Shown here piece after piece: positions 12,434-22,853 of a stretch of 64,000 bases of DNA. The stretch is from Parastagonospora avenae f. sp. tritici 18332-5. Lineage: Eukaryota; Ascomycota; Dothideomycetes; Pleosporales; Phaeosphaeriaceae. How positions within the stretch are numbered: the stretch's first letter is position 1; the number at the start of each line of letters is the position of its first letter. A program made the translations under genes and the position numbers. The stretch lies in contig JAFJTR010000010.1 of NCBI GenBank assembly GCA_022559985.1, positions 372,001 to 436,000 of the forward strand. Direction: 5' to 3'. The notes under the pieces are model-generated. The model was not told the origin of the DNA. It made no database searches and saw only the letters and a program-made list of their open reading frames with translations.

Positions 12434-12526
12434 TATAAAACTCCACCAAACACTCACAACATGCTGAAAGAGGACGAAGCTTTCTATATATGTGACTGTC
12501 CAAAAATACAAGAAAAAATCTGCATG
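12434..12526 (+). promoter_or_regulatory. TATA/ATG unit (array 1, unit a)
   Basis: TATAAAA begins at 12434 and an ATG lies at 12524, 90 bp later, opening a 6-codon frame that encodes MTASRK. The leader is less pyrimidine-rich than in array 2, so this is the weakest member. Confidence 0.3.
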
Positions 12527-13365
12527 ACAGCTTCTCGAAAATAAAACCCGCGTCCAGTTCATGTGTCTCCTCGATATACCAAGATTTATACACTGCATTC
12601 ATTCACGTGTGGAAACGGCATAGAGCAGGAGAGCAGGCGTAAAACCTCGCGATGACTCGATCTTCTCATCCTCACGCGAAAGTGCAAGGAATAATAATGC
12701 TATTCTACAAGATGCGACCATGTCAGTCATACTGAATCCTGGACTCTTCCCCCACAACGCCAATGACAGACCACATGACTTGCTCTTCTCGCCCTCTCCT
12801 GAAAGAACTTCCATTCGTCAAATCGAAGCAGAAAAGCCAACATACTGATTTCCCAAGCCCTCCCAAAAACCTGGTGAAAGACCGCCCATGACTTGCGTCG
12901 GTCTTTTCTCCGCCTTTTCCAAACTCAAAAGCACACATGCACCTCGCCATGTCTTTCTCCGCTGTACCAAAACCCGCCAGAAACCACGAACATGACCAAC
13001 GGCGATTTTCTTTTGAACTCAATCACTTCAAAAACTAACAGGTCCCCAACCCATGATCCTCTCGACTTGCCCTTCCTCCGACCAAAAAAGTCGATTCTCC
13101 ATGTTATGTGGTTGGTCTTGAGGGTCTGGCTATTACGTATGACAAAGCGCCCAAAGATGATCATACACAGCAAGCATGTGCGGAAATGTCTTGACAATCA
13201 TAACGATGTGCCGTTGTTCAAAAGGTAGAAAGGAGAGCTGACGTCTTGTACCGCACTTGAGATTTGAAAATAACATACCTGACGTTGCGAAAAAAAGATT
13301 GCTAAAATGATGGAATCTATTGACGAGTAGCCTGTTCTAGCTAAGTACGTGCCGTCGTGAGGAAG

Positions 13366-13458
13366 TATAAATTCTCCTACTGACTTGATTGCACTGCATT
13401 TCCTTCTACATGCACCGCATTCCGACCAAACTCAAAACGAAGAGTTTGCAACCTTATG
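13366..13458 (+). promoter_or_regulatory. TATA/ATG unit (array 1, unit b)
   Basis: TATAAAT begins at 13366 and ATGTCTTTTC at 13456, a 90-bp spacing. The leader and the sequence after the ATG (TGTCTTTTCTTCTCTGTTCAAAA) resemble the unit at 62,684, 49 kb away. The small frame is 11 codons. Confidence 0.45.
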
Positions 13459-14075
13459 TCTTTTCTTCTCTGTTCAAAATCATCGTGCTAGCGCACGTAT
13501 GTCTCATCCCAAAATCGTCTCCTACGAAGATTTTGACCGCGTCTTTTCCAAGACACCCAAACCACCTGGCTAGATTCTCTGCTAAAGCGGAAAGATTTGC
13601 CGTATACGCCTTCCCGAAAATATGGTATAGCACAAGCCATGTCTTTTCTGTAATCCCTGTCGCCGCTGAACTATGTTCTTTGTCTAAAATCAAAATGGAC
13701 AGCGTTGATGTGGCTTTTTCCAGAACCCTCTTCTACAAAGAACATGCAGGAGTCTTTTCCAAAACGCCTGGGCCAGTGAGCTATGTTCTCTGTCCACAAT
13801 CAATTCCATGACTTGCGCATGCGTCCTATACCAGACCCCTCTCTCACAAAGAACTCGCCGGTATCTGTTCCAAAACATCAGCATTACCTAGCAATGTTCT
13901 CTGCCTAAAAGCCTCAACAACACATTCTCATGCGTCTTTTTTCCCAAAACACCAATACCACTCTCCATATCCTCTGCCCAAAATCATCTCACGACATCTA
14001 CATGTGTCTTTTCCCAAAAGCTTTCCCAATCAACGAACATGTCTTTTCCAAAACGCCAGAACCAGAAGAACATGA
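13440..14075. repeat. Degenerate tandem repeat, period about 75-115 bp
   Basis: Two alternating motifs recur. One is a form of TTCTCTGTCCAAAATCA, near 13466, 13576, 13676, 13790, 13894 and 13968. The other is a form of ATGTGTCTTTTCCAAAACGCC, near 13543, 13638, 13745, 13933, 14001 and 14038. Spacing is mostly 100-114 bp. The VFSKTP-like peptide the second motif encodes appears in all three forward frames in turn, so the repeat is conserved as DNA rather than as one continuous protein. Confidence 0.55.
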
Positions 14076-14186
14076 TCTCCCATGCTGCTTGAAGACAAGC
14101 AGCATACCCTGGACCAAGAGAAGACGTCCATGACCTCTATGAGATTGTTCTTAGCTGGGGCGCTGGTGACGGGAGGGATTGTGGGG

Positions 14187-14276
14187 TATATAAATTTCCC
14201 AGGGCTGTTGAATAGTTGATCCTTATGGACAGGCGCTTCGACGTGTGTACCAAAAAGCGCAGAAAACATTGACATG
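14187..14276 (+). promoter_or_regulatory. TATA/ATG unit (array 1, unit c)
   Basis: TATATAAA begins at 14187 and an ATG lies at 14274, 87 bp later, opening a 19-codon basic frame (MFFSRRAAREGSRAPSRWS). Confidence 0.35.
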
Positions 14277-14416
14277 TTTTTCTCTAGAAGAGCTGCTCGT
14301 GAAGGGTCACGTGCTCCAAGTCGCTGGTCATGATGATGGTGATCATCACTTCCACCAACTACTCAAAACCACAAGACTGTGCAAGCAGACATACTTGATC
14401 TTTCATTTCATTCACA

Positions 14417-15612
14417 TCATATCTTCCTTCTACTATACGCCCAATACGCCTTAACCGGCAACTTCCAATCCACCCCCCTCAATCCTTGATCAAAAACATC
14501 GAAATCCGCCTTCTCCAACCTATCCAACCAGCTCTGCGTCGCCACACTCGGCATGAAAACCCCAAACGCCTTCTCCACCTCAGCTAGTTTGCCCTCCTTG
14601 CCATCCACCTGCAAGCCATACTGATGTTCCTCCTCGTGCTGGTGCTCGAACTCGTGGCCCAGCGTACCCTCCGAACGTAGCTTGGCCAGCATTTCGCGCG
14701 CGGTGATGAGGTGGTCGTTTGCGCGCGTAGCGACGGTGAAGACAGCGTCACGCAGGCCCGGGGCAGACGCGCCTTGGCGGAAGACATCTTCTTCGCGGAG
14801 GTTGGAGTCGGCCATGACGTCGAGGGGGAGGAGGACGGCGCCCTGGGTTGGGCCGGATTGGCCGGTCATGGAATTACTCGTACCCAGTGGCTGTGGCTGT
14901 GGGAAGGCGACGAGGGGGATGCCGCGCAGGACGGCGGCGATGCCCATTGCCTTTCCGATGTGCGAGGCGATGTGGTCGGTTGTGAGGGAGGCTTGGGGCA
15001 GGGCGGAGAGCGTGAGGTACAGCATGGTCGAGTATGTGTTTTCGGCGTAGGTTTCGAGGGCGCTGAGGGTTGGGTAGGGCGGGTTGGTGAGGTGCTCTTC
15101 GCGCGTACGGATGATGCGGTGGAACCAGCTCTTGCTGAAGCGTGACTTGCCGCCTGAGCGCGAGTGCAGGTCTTCGGCTGCGCGAGCGAGAAGAATTGCC
15201 ACGGGCTCTTTGGGGGGTGTGCCTGCTAGGGCTTTGGTCACGGTGTCCCGCCAGAATTGCATGCGCATCATCCCGATGGTGGGGGTGCTTGTCGTGTCTG
15301 CCACGCGGGCGACGTCGACGTTGAAGGCGCGGATGGCAAGGTATGCATCGCGAGAGGATTGAGGTATGAAGGTTTGGAGGATGTGTGAAGGCGCATCGTA
15401 TGTTCTGGGTTTGTGTTAGCTTTGCGCAATGCTTGGGGTTGATTGCAATACCTGACGAGATTTGCACAGTACGCCCTCGCCCTGTCTACCTCAGCTTCCG
15501 AGGGCTGTGCTGCGTTCCTGAGGCATCGTGAAGCGTGGAATTGCCGCCGTTGAAGTCCGGCGCAGACATGCAATCGCCGACTTGAAGCTGTGAAGGATGT
15601 GGGGAATCGCAT
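14417..15612 (-). CDS. NDUFAF6-like mitochondrial complex I assembly factor (squalene/phytoene synthase fold)
   Basis: Two exons on the minus strand, 15612-15452 and 15404-14417, separated by a 47-bp intron, encode 382 residues. The N-terminus (MRFPTSFTASSRRLHVCAGL) is Arg/Ser-rich without acids, as in mitochondrial presequences. The body matches the Sqs_PSY fold as found in NDUFAF6: AYCANLVR, then APSHILQ, SSRDAYLAIRAFNVDVAR, and MRMQFWRDTV. I do not see the Asp-rich substrate-binding motifs of true squalene or phytoene synthases, consistent with a non-enzymatic assembly factor needed for ND1/complex I biogenesis. Length suits the family. It is divergent from RAD5 with 272 bp between start codons, so the two share a promoter region. 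Confidence 0.87.
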
Positions 15613-15884
15613 TGAAATTTTTGGGACAAGTTTATTACTCAAAATAGACAGCCATCGCGAGTTCAAACCGAAGCAATTATACACAAATGCGCAAAGAAAC
15701 GTGTTTGGTGGTATGCGAAAATCGACATGGTAGTGGTAGGGCTGAGTACGCCACTTTAGGTCGAGTGCGACTGGCTGGTGCATGACGCTATCAACGTGAA
15801 AGCGCGTTTTGGCGTTGGACGCGTCGCCTACTAACAAATGTAGCCACGCATTTGCTGCACCGCCAATACACCCGCCACAACACC

Positions 15885-18800
15885 ATGGAATCGCCACATC
15901 CAGATGAGAGACCGCACAAGAAGCGCCGTTTCTTTACTGAAGATTCTTCGCCAATTCAAGTCCGTACCAAACAGCCATCTCCGCGCCCTCAGACCCCGCC
16001 ACCAGCAGTCGACAGCAACGCACCACCACAATCTGGAGCCAATGGACAGGACGATGCAGGAGACATGGGTGGCTTCGATGTTGGTATGCTTCAGGCTGTA
16101 GTAGGAGAGCTGTCTATGCCAACTTTGCAGAAGTTGAAGCATGTCAGTGGCAACAATGTAGAAAGAGGTAGGCACAAGGAGTGTGAGATGGAAGGATATT
16201 TGCTGACTGTGGTAGCAATCAATTTGTATCTTGACGGATCATGGAATTCTGGCCCTGCACAAGCGACCGCCTCCATCTTCCAGCCTCGCCCGCAAGCACA
16301 GCCCTCCATTCTGAACACACTCAAACGCACAGAGTCCGAAGTGTCAGTCGCCTCTACGCCAGGCTCCGGGGCATCGACGCCGAGTATACTGCGGGAGATG
16401 CCCGCCAAGAGATATATCGGATCTTTTGGTGCGATTGGGTGGGCAACAAAGAGCGGCTCTGGCATGCTCCGGCACGACGAGAAGATCGGCATTGAGCGCG
16501 TGAAGAAGCAGCCCAGACTGAACAAGGCCAAAAAGGTCGTCAACCTCAAGAACCAGGATGTACTCGTCCGTTTCACCAACGAGAAGGGCGAAGAGGTTGG
16601 GAGGCTGGAGAACGACTCCGCGGCCTGGATAGCGCCATTGATGGACCAGAAAGTGTGCTCTTTTGAAGGCACTGTGGTATACACACCGGATCGGATACGG
16701 ACTGGCGATACCGTCTATCTGCAACTGCGCGGGTACCTGCTGCGAAGCGCATTCGACAAACGAAAGTTCACAAAGCCCGACGACAATCGCGAAGTTAGTC
16801 TTTTCGAAGAGAAAGAGACTTCGGACGAACGCGACCTCCGTATGCGACAGATCGGAATGGTTCAGCTGTTCGAGCAGATCAATCTTCATCCCACGCGCGA
16901 GAACGAGACGACCGAAAAGCACAAGCGACAGGGGCTGCTGCGGGCAGCAGAAGGCGCAGAAAAGAAGGAGAAGAAGCCGAAGACCGAGAACGGAACTCAG
17001 GTTGATCCTACCTCGTCACCACCTTCGGAAGAAGCGGAGGAGGGTGAGGAGCTGGAACAAGACCAGCTCGACTCTCTGTATAAGAAAGCTCAGTCTTTCG
17101 ACTTCAACACCCCTACGCTCGAGCCAGCGAACACCTTCAGGATGGATCTGCGAAAATACCAGAAACAAGCGCTCTTCTGGATGGTGAGCAAGGAGAAGGA
17201 CGAGTCGCTTGATGGCAAAGAAGATTCCATGCATCCGTTATGGGAAGAGTATCAGTGGCCAACACAAGATGCCGACAATCAACAAGTACCCGCTATCGAG
17301 GATCAGACCATGTTCTACGTCAACCCTTACTCGGGAGAACTGTCCCTTGAGTTCCCTAGACAAGAGCAGAACTGTCTCGGTGGCGTGTTGGCAGACGAAA
17401 TGGGTCTCGGCAAGACCATCGAAATGCTCAGCCTGATTCACACCCACCGGACTGAAGTTCCTCAAAACGACACGTCGGCACCGATCAAATCTCTGCCAAA
17501 GCTGCAAAAAAGTAGTGCCAACGTGGAGCTTGCACCGTACACCACACTCGTCGTTGCGCCCATGTCTCTACTGGCCCAGTGGCAAAGCGAGGCGGAGAAA
17601 GCCTCGAAAGACGGCACGCTCAAGGTCATGGTCTACTATGGCGCAGAGAAGGCCGTCAACCTCCAGAAGCTGTGCAGTGCCTCGAATGCTGCTAATGCGC
17701 CGAACGTAATCATCACGAGTTACGGTACTGTTCTGTCCGAGTTCAACCAAGTCGCAGCACAGGACGGCAACCGTGGTTCACACGGTGGCATATTCTCGCT
17801 CGACTACTTCCGGATCATCCTCGACGAGGCGCACTATATCAAGAACAGACAGTCCAAGACAGCGAAGGCGTGTTATGAGCTCTACGCCAAGCATCGTTGG
17901 GCGTTGACTGGCACGCCCATAGTCAATCGCCTCGAGGATCTGTTCAGCTTGGTGCGCTTCCTCAAGGTCGAGCCTTGGAGTAACTTCTCATTCTGGAAGA
18001 CGTTCATCACTGTGCCGTTCGAGTCTGGCGACTTCATCCGCGCACTGGATGTCGTCCAAACAGTACTGGAGCCGCTTGTCCTTCGTCGAACAAAAGATAT
18101 GAAGACTCCAGACGGAGAAATGCTCGTGCCACTGCCGCCGCGCACGATCGACGTTGAACGGATAGTTCTATCACAGGATGAGCGAGATGTGTACGACCAC
18201 ATCTACACACGTGCGAAGAGTGTTTTCGCCGCCAATGCTGAAGCTGGAACACTTCTCAAATCATACACTACCATCTTTGCGCAGATCTTACGACTTCGAC
18301 AATCATGTTGCCATCCTATCCTCACCCGCAAAGCCAACATCGTCGCAGATGAGGAGGACGCATCACTAGCATCAGACCTTGCAAATGGTCTTGCCGACGA
18401 CATGGATCTCGGGAGTCTCATAGAGCGTTTCACCGCCGAAGGAGACCAAGACGTCAATAAGTTTGGCGCCCACGTGCTCAAGCAGATACAAGACGAAGCC
18501 GAATCCGAATGTCCAATCTGCTCAGAAGAGCCCATGATCGACCAAGCAGTCACCGGCTGCTGGCACTCTGCCTGCAAAGAATGTCTGCTAAACTACATCA
18601 ACCACCAGCGCGACAAAAACGAAGTCCCCCGCTGCTTCAACTGCCGCGAACCCATCAACGCCCGCGACGTCTTCGAAGTCGTCCGCCACGAGCCCGTCTC
18701 GCCCGACACCCACGCCTTCAAAGTTGAAGAAACCGCACCGCCTGCTACTCAAACCCCGCGCATCAGTCTCCGTCGCATCGGCCTCTCCGGCTCCGCAAAA

Positions 18801-19362
18801 ACCCAAGCCCTCCTCACCCACCTAAAACACATCCGCAAAGCCGAAAAATCCGCCAAATCCGTAGTATTCTCACAATTCACCTCCTTCCTCGACCTAATCG
18901 AGCCAGCGCTCACGCGCGACCACATCCCCTTCCTACGCTTTGACGGCTCGCTCTCCCAGAAAGCGCGCGCCCATATACTCACAGAATTCACATCCTCCCC
19001 CAGGCCCTACGTGCTGCTCTTATCCCTGCGCGCCGGCGGCGTCGGGCTCAACTTGACCTGCGCGCAGAACGTGTTCATGATGGACCCGTGGTGGAGTTTT
19101 GCGGTCGAGGCGCAGGCGATTGATCGGGTGCATCGTATGGGGCAGGAGAGGGATGTGCGAGTTGTGAGGTTTGTGGTTGAGGGAAGCATCGAGGAGAAGA
19201 TGTTGAGAATTCAGGAGAGGAAGAAGTTTATGTGAGTTTTCGAGAGACAGAGAGAGACGGTGAGGAAATGCTGACTTTGATAGTGCGAGTTCGTTGGGCA
19301 TGATGTCCGATGAGGAGAAGAGGGTGCAGCGGATTGAGGATATCAAGGAGTTGTTGAGTTAG
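15885..19362 (+). CDS. RAD5: Rad5-type DNA repair helicase / E3 ubiquitin ligase
   Basis: Three exons (15885-16167, 16216-19231, 19284-19362) give 1125 residues. A 48-bp intron at 16168-16215 is divisible by three and would be read through; its removal restores GNNVERAINLYLDGSW, the UBA-like N-terminal motif of Rad5 proteins. Domains in order: KKRR basic stretch near residue 10; HIRAN at about 160-285 (starts YIGSFGAIGW); SNF2 ATPase with Walker A ADEMGLGKT near 488 and LDEAH near 630; C3HC4 RING at about 858-905 (CPIC...CWHSACKEC...CFNC) inserted in the helicase as expected; helicase C-terminal lobe from about 975 with RAGGVGLNLT and DRVHRMGQ. It acts in error-free post-replication repair by polyubiquitinating PCNA and remodelling stalled forks in the nucleus. 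The ATG at 15885 is the first in-frame Met of plausible context. All catalytic motifs are intact. Confidence 0.96.
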
Positions 19363-20144
19363 ATGGGGGATTGGGTGGGATGGTTTGGGCAGGTTTGTAT
19401 GTTTTGGATATGAGATGGTTGGGTATAAGCATACATTGGTGTATTTCAATACGGCATCTGGACTCAAGACATGTAAAAGTAGGCTAGTATCGCATTCGCA
19501 TAGCACGGCGTTTATATACTTAAGAGCGCATCTATCACTTCAATTCCTCAAACACTTCAACTTACCTCAATGTCCCACCCTCTCATTCCCTTGCCACCTA
19601 TCATCCAACCACGCAATATCGGCGCGCACGTAGTCAAACGCAGCGTAGTCATGAAGCTCCATAGCACTCGCGAGGATATTGCAAACCAGTCTATCGCGAC
19701 GAGGTCTTGTTGTGAGCGCCATCGCGAAGCTAGGATTTATTCCCATGGAGAAAGAATCTATCCGGCGTACTCGCCGCGATCGACGAGCCTGCCTCATCCA
19801 CAAGCGTTGCTTTCTTCCTATGATGCATCAAAGCACAGAGCGGAGGATGCGTCGTGCGGCCGCGTCTGTAGATGCTGAGCCGTCCATTCATCCGCCTTGC
19901 CATCGTCACGGTAATGAGTCTCACTCCACCCCATTCATTCCTCCCGCTCTCACCTCTCCCGCTCGCTCCTTCACCTTGAGGTTTACGCCGCACAAACCCC
20001 CCTCAAGCACGTCATATACCATCTTCTTTTCCATCCCCCCATCAGCTTTCCAGGTAAGTAGCCCAATCGGCCGGGCGCCGCAACTACAATGCGCCCAACC
20101 TCCGATCATGGTGGGGCATCTGGCTTCGGTCGGGTGTGACGAAC
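19363..20144. other. Intergenic between convergent genes
   Basis: This holds the 3' flanks of RAD5 and the SRR1-like gene. A 222-codon plus-strand frame (19679-20347) runs antisense into the SRR1-like gene and shows no domain, so I do not call it. Confidence 0.45.
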
Positions 20145-21155
20145 CTAGGTGTTGGGCTTTTGGAGATTGCACATTCCATGTTTGTTTCGGCTGTTTTGGG
20201 TTTGAAACAAGTGGTGTCCAGACTTTTTTTGTTTTTGGGGGTCTACATCGATCTTCGCGCCTAACAAACCTGCCAGTCCATTTTCGCCGGCGATGTACAC
20301 CGCAAGATCCGCGATATCGAATGGAATACGGCAATGGAACACTATAGTCTGTTCATCCATTTCAAGGAGGCCATTCGGGTCTTCTACGATTTCGATCTCA
20401 CGGTTGAACTTTGTGGATAGCTCACCTAGTACGGCCTTGGATAGAGAGTTATAGGCTGGATCTTGCACAAACACCCGGAGTTTCTGTTTGCCTTGAGCCT
20501 TTTCGAGTTCATGGGCGATGTGGAGGAGGGTCAGATGTTGGAAGTAAGATGTTTCAGTGGCCTGAGCGAGCCTTCGCTCACCCGGTTCTCCTAGATCGAA
20601 TCCTACAACTTTGGTGACGGTGTTCATGAAGTTTGAATGAGTATTCAGAAAGTCTGTGATTTGTTTCGCGGCCGTGCTAGTTTCCCATATCTTGTCCATG
20701 TCGGGTAGAAGAGGCTTGAGGCGTTGGAAGTTATCAAGTTCATCGTGATCATCCAGGCTGGTCTCGTCCCCCGATGCTGGGATGGCACCAATATAAGCAA
20801 TACTCTGATCTCTTGGGCCGCTGCAAAGGCCATTCCAGGCGTCGTGTTCGAAGCTGAGATGCCTTTGAAGAATGCTCTTGTAAAATATTCCGTAGCGCCA
20901 GTCGCGAGGCAGTGTTGGCACTTCGGCATCATACTCCTGCCCTTCAGAGTCTAAAAGCTCATAGCATTCCTTGGTATATCCTTTAGCGACAAGAATATGG
21001 TATTGACGTGCTACGCTTATAAGTTGATCTTTGGCGTTAACATTCTCTTGTGGAAAGATCAGAGAGGGCGCCTCGGCTCCTGTAGGGTCTTTGTAATAAA
21101 CCCCGGCGGTGTTTCCTCTTATACTAAGTAGGTGATATCCTGTGTTCGGTTCCAT
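20145..21155 (-). CDS. SRR1-like domain protein
   Basis: A single-exon frame of 336 codons from an ATG at 21155. The second half carries the pattern typical of fungal SRR1-like proteins: KVVGFDLG, then QHLTLLHIAHEL, RVFVQDPAYN, VLGELSTKF and EIVEDPNG, followed by an acidic/hydrophobic strand (TIVFHCRIPFDIADLAVY). SRR1 was named in Arabidopsis for light/clock signalling. In fungi the domain is common and mostly uncharacterised, so no specific role can be given. The last 25 residues (after DVDPQKQ) are low in family likeness, so the 3' end could differ. Confidence 0.75.
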   Translation of the reverse strand: MEPNTGYHLLSIRGNTAGVYYKDPTGAEAPSLIFPQENVNAKDQLISVARQYHILVAKGYTKECYELLDSEGQEYDAEVPTLPRDWRYGIFYKSILQRHLSFEHDAWNGLCSGPRDQSIAYIGAIPASGDETSLDDHDELDNFQRLKPLLPDMDKIWETSTAAKQITDFLNTHSNFMNTVTKVVGFDLGEPGERRLAQATETSYFQHLTLLHIAHELEKAQGKQKLRVFVQDPAYNSLSKAVLGELSTKFNREIEIVEDPNGLLEMDEQTIVFHCRIPFDIADLAVYIAGENGLAGLLGAKIDVDPQKQKKSGHHLFQTQNSRNKHGMCNLQKPNT

Positions 21156-22223
21156 TGTTCTAGCTGTTTCGGTTTGAATTTGAGGCTATTGTGTGAGATC
21201 AACATCACTTACGAAGTGCAGGCTTTATACGGTTGTCTTGTCATGTACAGTCTTCATGTATAATCATCGTGTTTGCGAGCTTAATCATACTGGTAGTGTG
21301 TACACTCACTGTACGACTGATCTTTGTGGTACTTGAAGGGAAGGGTCTTATACACAAGCTTAGTCACTCAAGCTCGCCCCTTAGGATATCCAAACTGATT
21401 GAAAATAGTCGGCGTCTTCTTTGGCACGATTTGCTGTAGCTACTACAAGTAAGGCAACGCTCACGACCCGTCAATCATGTAAACAAGGATCAAGGAAATT
21501 CGATGCAATGTCATTTTGGGCACGACAGCTAACAGAGTGAGGCATGAAGGCTTGTCTCGACAGGACCTGCGCAGAAAAGTACGTCATCAGGATTGACACG
21601 TAGAGCAACTATGCTGAGGTGTCAATTAATCGGCTCTCGTTTTGACTCTCCTAGCGTTGAACCGAGCTCAAAAAGCTTTGTGCTGTTGCACGAATTAGGT
21701 ACAAATATCTGACCCACAACACCGCGCGAATGACCTAAAATCTAGTCAAAACTTGCTTCGAAGACGCCTTGGAAGTGATTTGGACACATAGTCATGAGCC
21801 ACAATGTCCGGAACTGTCAAGTCATGGAACAATCGTATGATGGGAAGATGTCGAGAGGTCCTGGTCACCTAGGTAATTCTCACTTGTCTCTCTGTGGCAT
21901 GATCTTGACGAGACTATTGATTAGATTCTCCCAAAGAAACTGTCTACATTGCGTAGTAACCTAAAGACTTCGAAGTAATCGGTGTTCGTTGTCATGCGAA
22001 GCGTCAAACATCTCACGATGCTCCTCAGAAGCCAACCGACCAATCACCACCCATCCACCCCACCAGAACTCTTGGCGCCACCATCCCGCATCCCGCCTAG
22101 CCCACGCGCCTCGCACCACGCTCGCAAAATTAGCCATCGTCGCGAACTTCGAACAACTTCACACACACGCCCTTTGACGCAGGATATCCACTTCTTTGCG
22201 CTCCCACACGAACCTCCCATACA
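21156..22223. other. Intergenic, includes eL22 promoter
   Basis: No gene recognised. The frame at 21982-22299 (plus, 105 codons) overlaps the 5' end of the ribosomal gene in a different frame and is rejected. The C-rich stretch at about 22,020-22,130 is probably promoter or leader of the eL22 gene. Confidence 0.45.
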
Positions 22224-22853
22224 ATGGCTCCCGCAACCGTATGTACACCACCGCTTTGCTGTCCGCTGGGCTGAGCAGATGCGCTCCTCTCATGCATAGA
22301 ACAGTAGGCTAAGGTTATTCGCAATGTAGAAGAAGTCCGGCGCTGCCGCTAAGAAGGGTCAGAAGGTGACCAAGAAGGTGAGTTTCGAAATTTCCCCTTC
22401 CAATGCAATCCCGCAGATGGGTTATGGGGAGTGGGAGGCTAATTGTGATTTTACAGTTCATCATCAACTGCTCGCAGCCCGTCAACGACAAGATCTTCGA
22501 CATCCAGGCGTTCGAGAAGTTCCTGCACGACCGCGTCAAGGTCGACGGCCGCACTGGTAACCTCGGCGACACCGTTGCCATTTCCCAGCAGGGCGATGGC
22601 AAGATCGAGGTCATTGCGCACCAGGAGTTCTCCGGCCGCTACTTGAAGTACCTGTACGTCACATGCACACCCAGCGACATGAGTTGCGATGTCTGAGGAG
22701 GGCGTTATTCTGACAATTCGAAACAGCACAAAGAAGTTCCTCAAGAAGCAGCAGCTCCGTGACTGGCTCCGCGTCGTTTCCACCTCCAAGGGCGTCTACG
22801 AGCTCCGCTTCTTCAACGTCGTCAACGACGAGGCTGAGGATGATGATGAGTAA
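22224..22853 (+). CDS. RPL22: Large-subunit ribosomal protein eL22
   Basis: Four exons, 22224-22238, 22330-22377, 22457-22653 and 22727-22853, give 128 residues. The first exon encodes only MAPAT, then KKSGAAAKKGQKVTKK and the conserved core (FIINCSQPVNDKIFD, FLHDRVKVDGRTGNLGD, YLKYLTKKFLKKQQLRDWLR, YELRFFNV) ending in the acidic tail DEAEDDDE. Length, basic N-terminus and acidic C-terminus are as expected for eL22, a component of the 60S subunit near the exit tunnel. A five-codon first exon followed by an intron is usual for fungal ribosomal protein genes. Codons are strongly C-ending, as in highly expressed genes. Confidence 0.96.

Larger units (their letters stand above)
11724..14416. other. 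Gene-poor, repeat-rich segment
   Basis: No convincing protein gene. The plus strand is pyrimidine-rich and full of variants of CATGACTTG...TCTTTTCTCCGCCTTTTCCAAAA (about 12,660-13,090) that resemble sequences at 59-63 kb. It contains three TATA-to-ATG units and a tandem repeat, both listed separately. Open frames here stay under about 200 codons, overlap on both strands and have no domains. Confidence 0.5.

Noticed and set aside
14711..15145. 144-codon plus-strand frame
   Set aside because: Antisense to the NDUFAF6-like gene; low-complexity Gly/Glu.
16344..16922. 192-codon minus-strand frame
   Set aside because: Antisense to the HIRAN region of RAD5, no domain.
19679..20347. 222-codon plus-strand frame
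   Set aside because: Runs antisense into the SRR1-like gene, no homology recognised, starts at a non-ATG codon.
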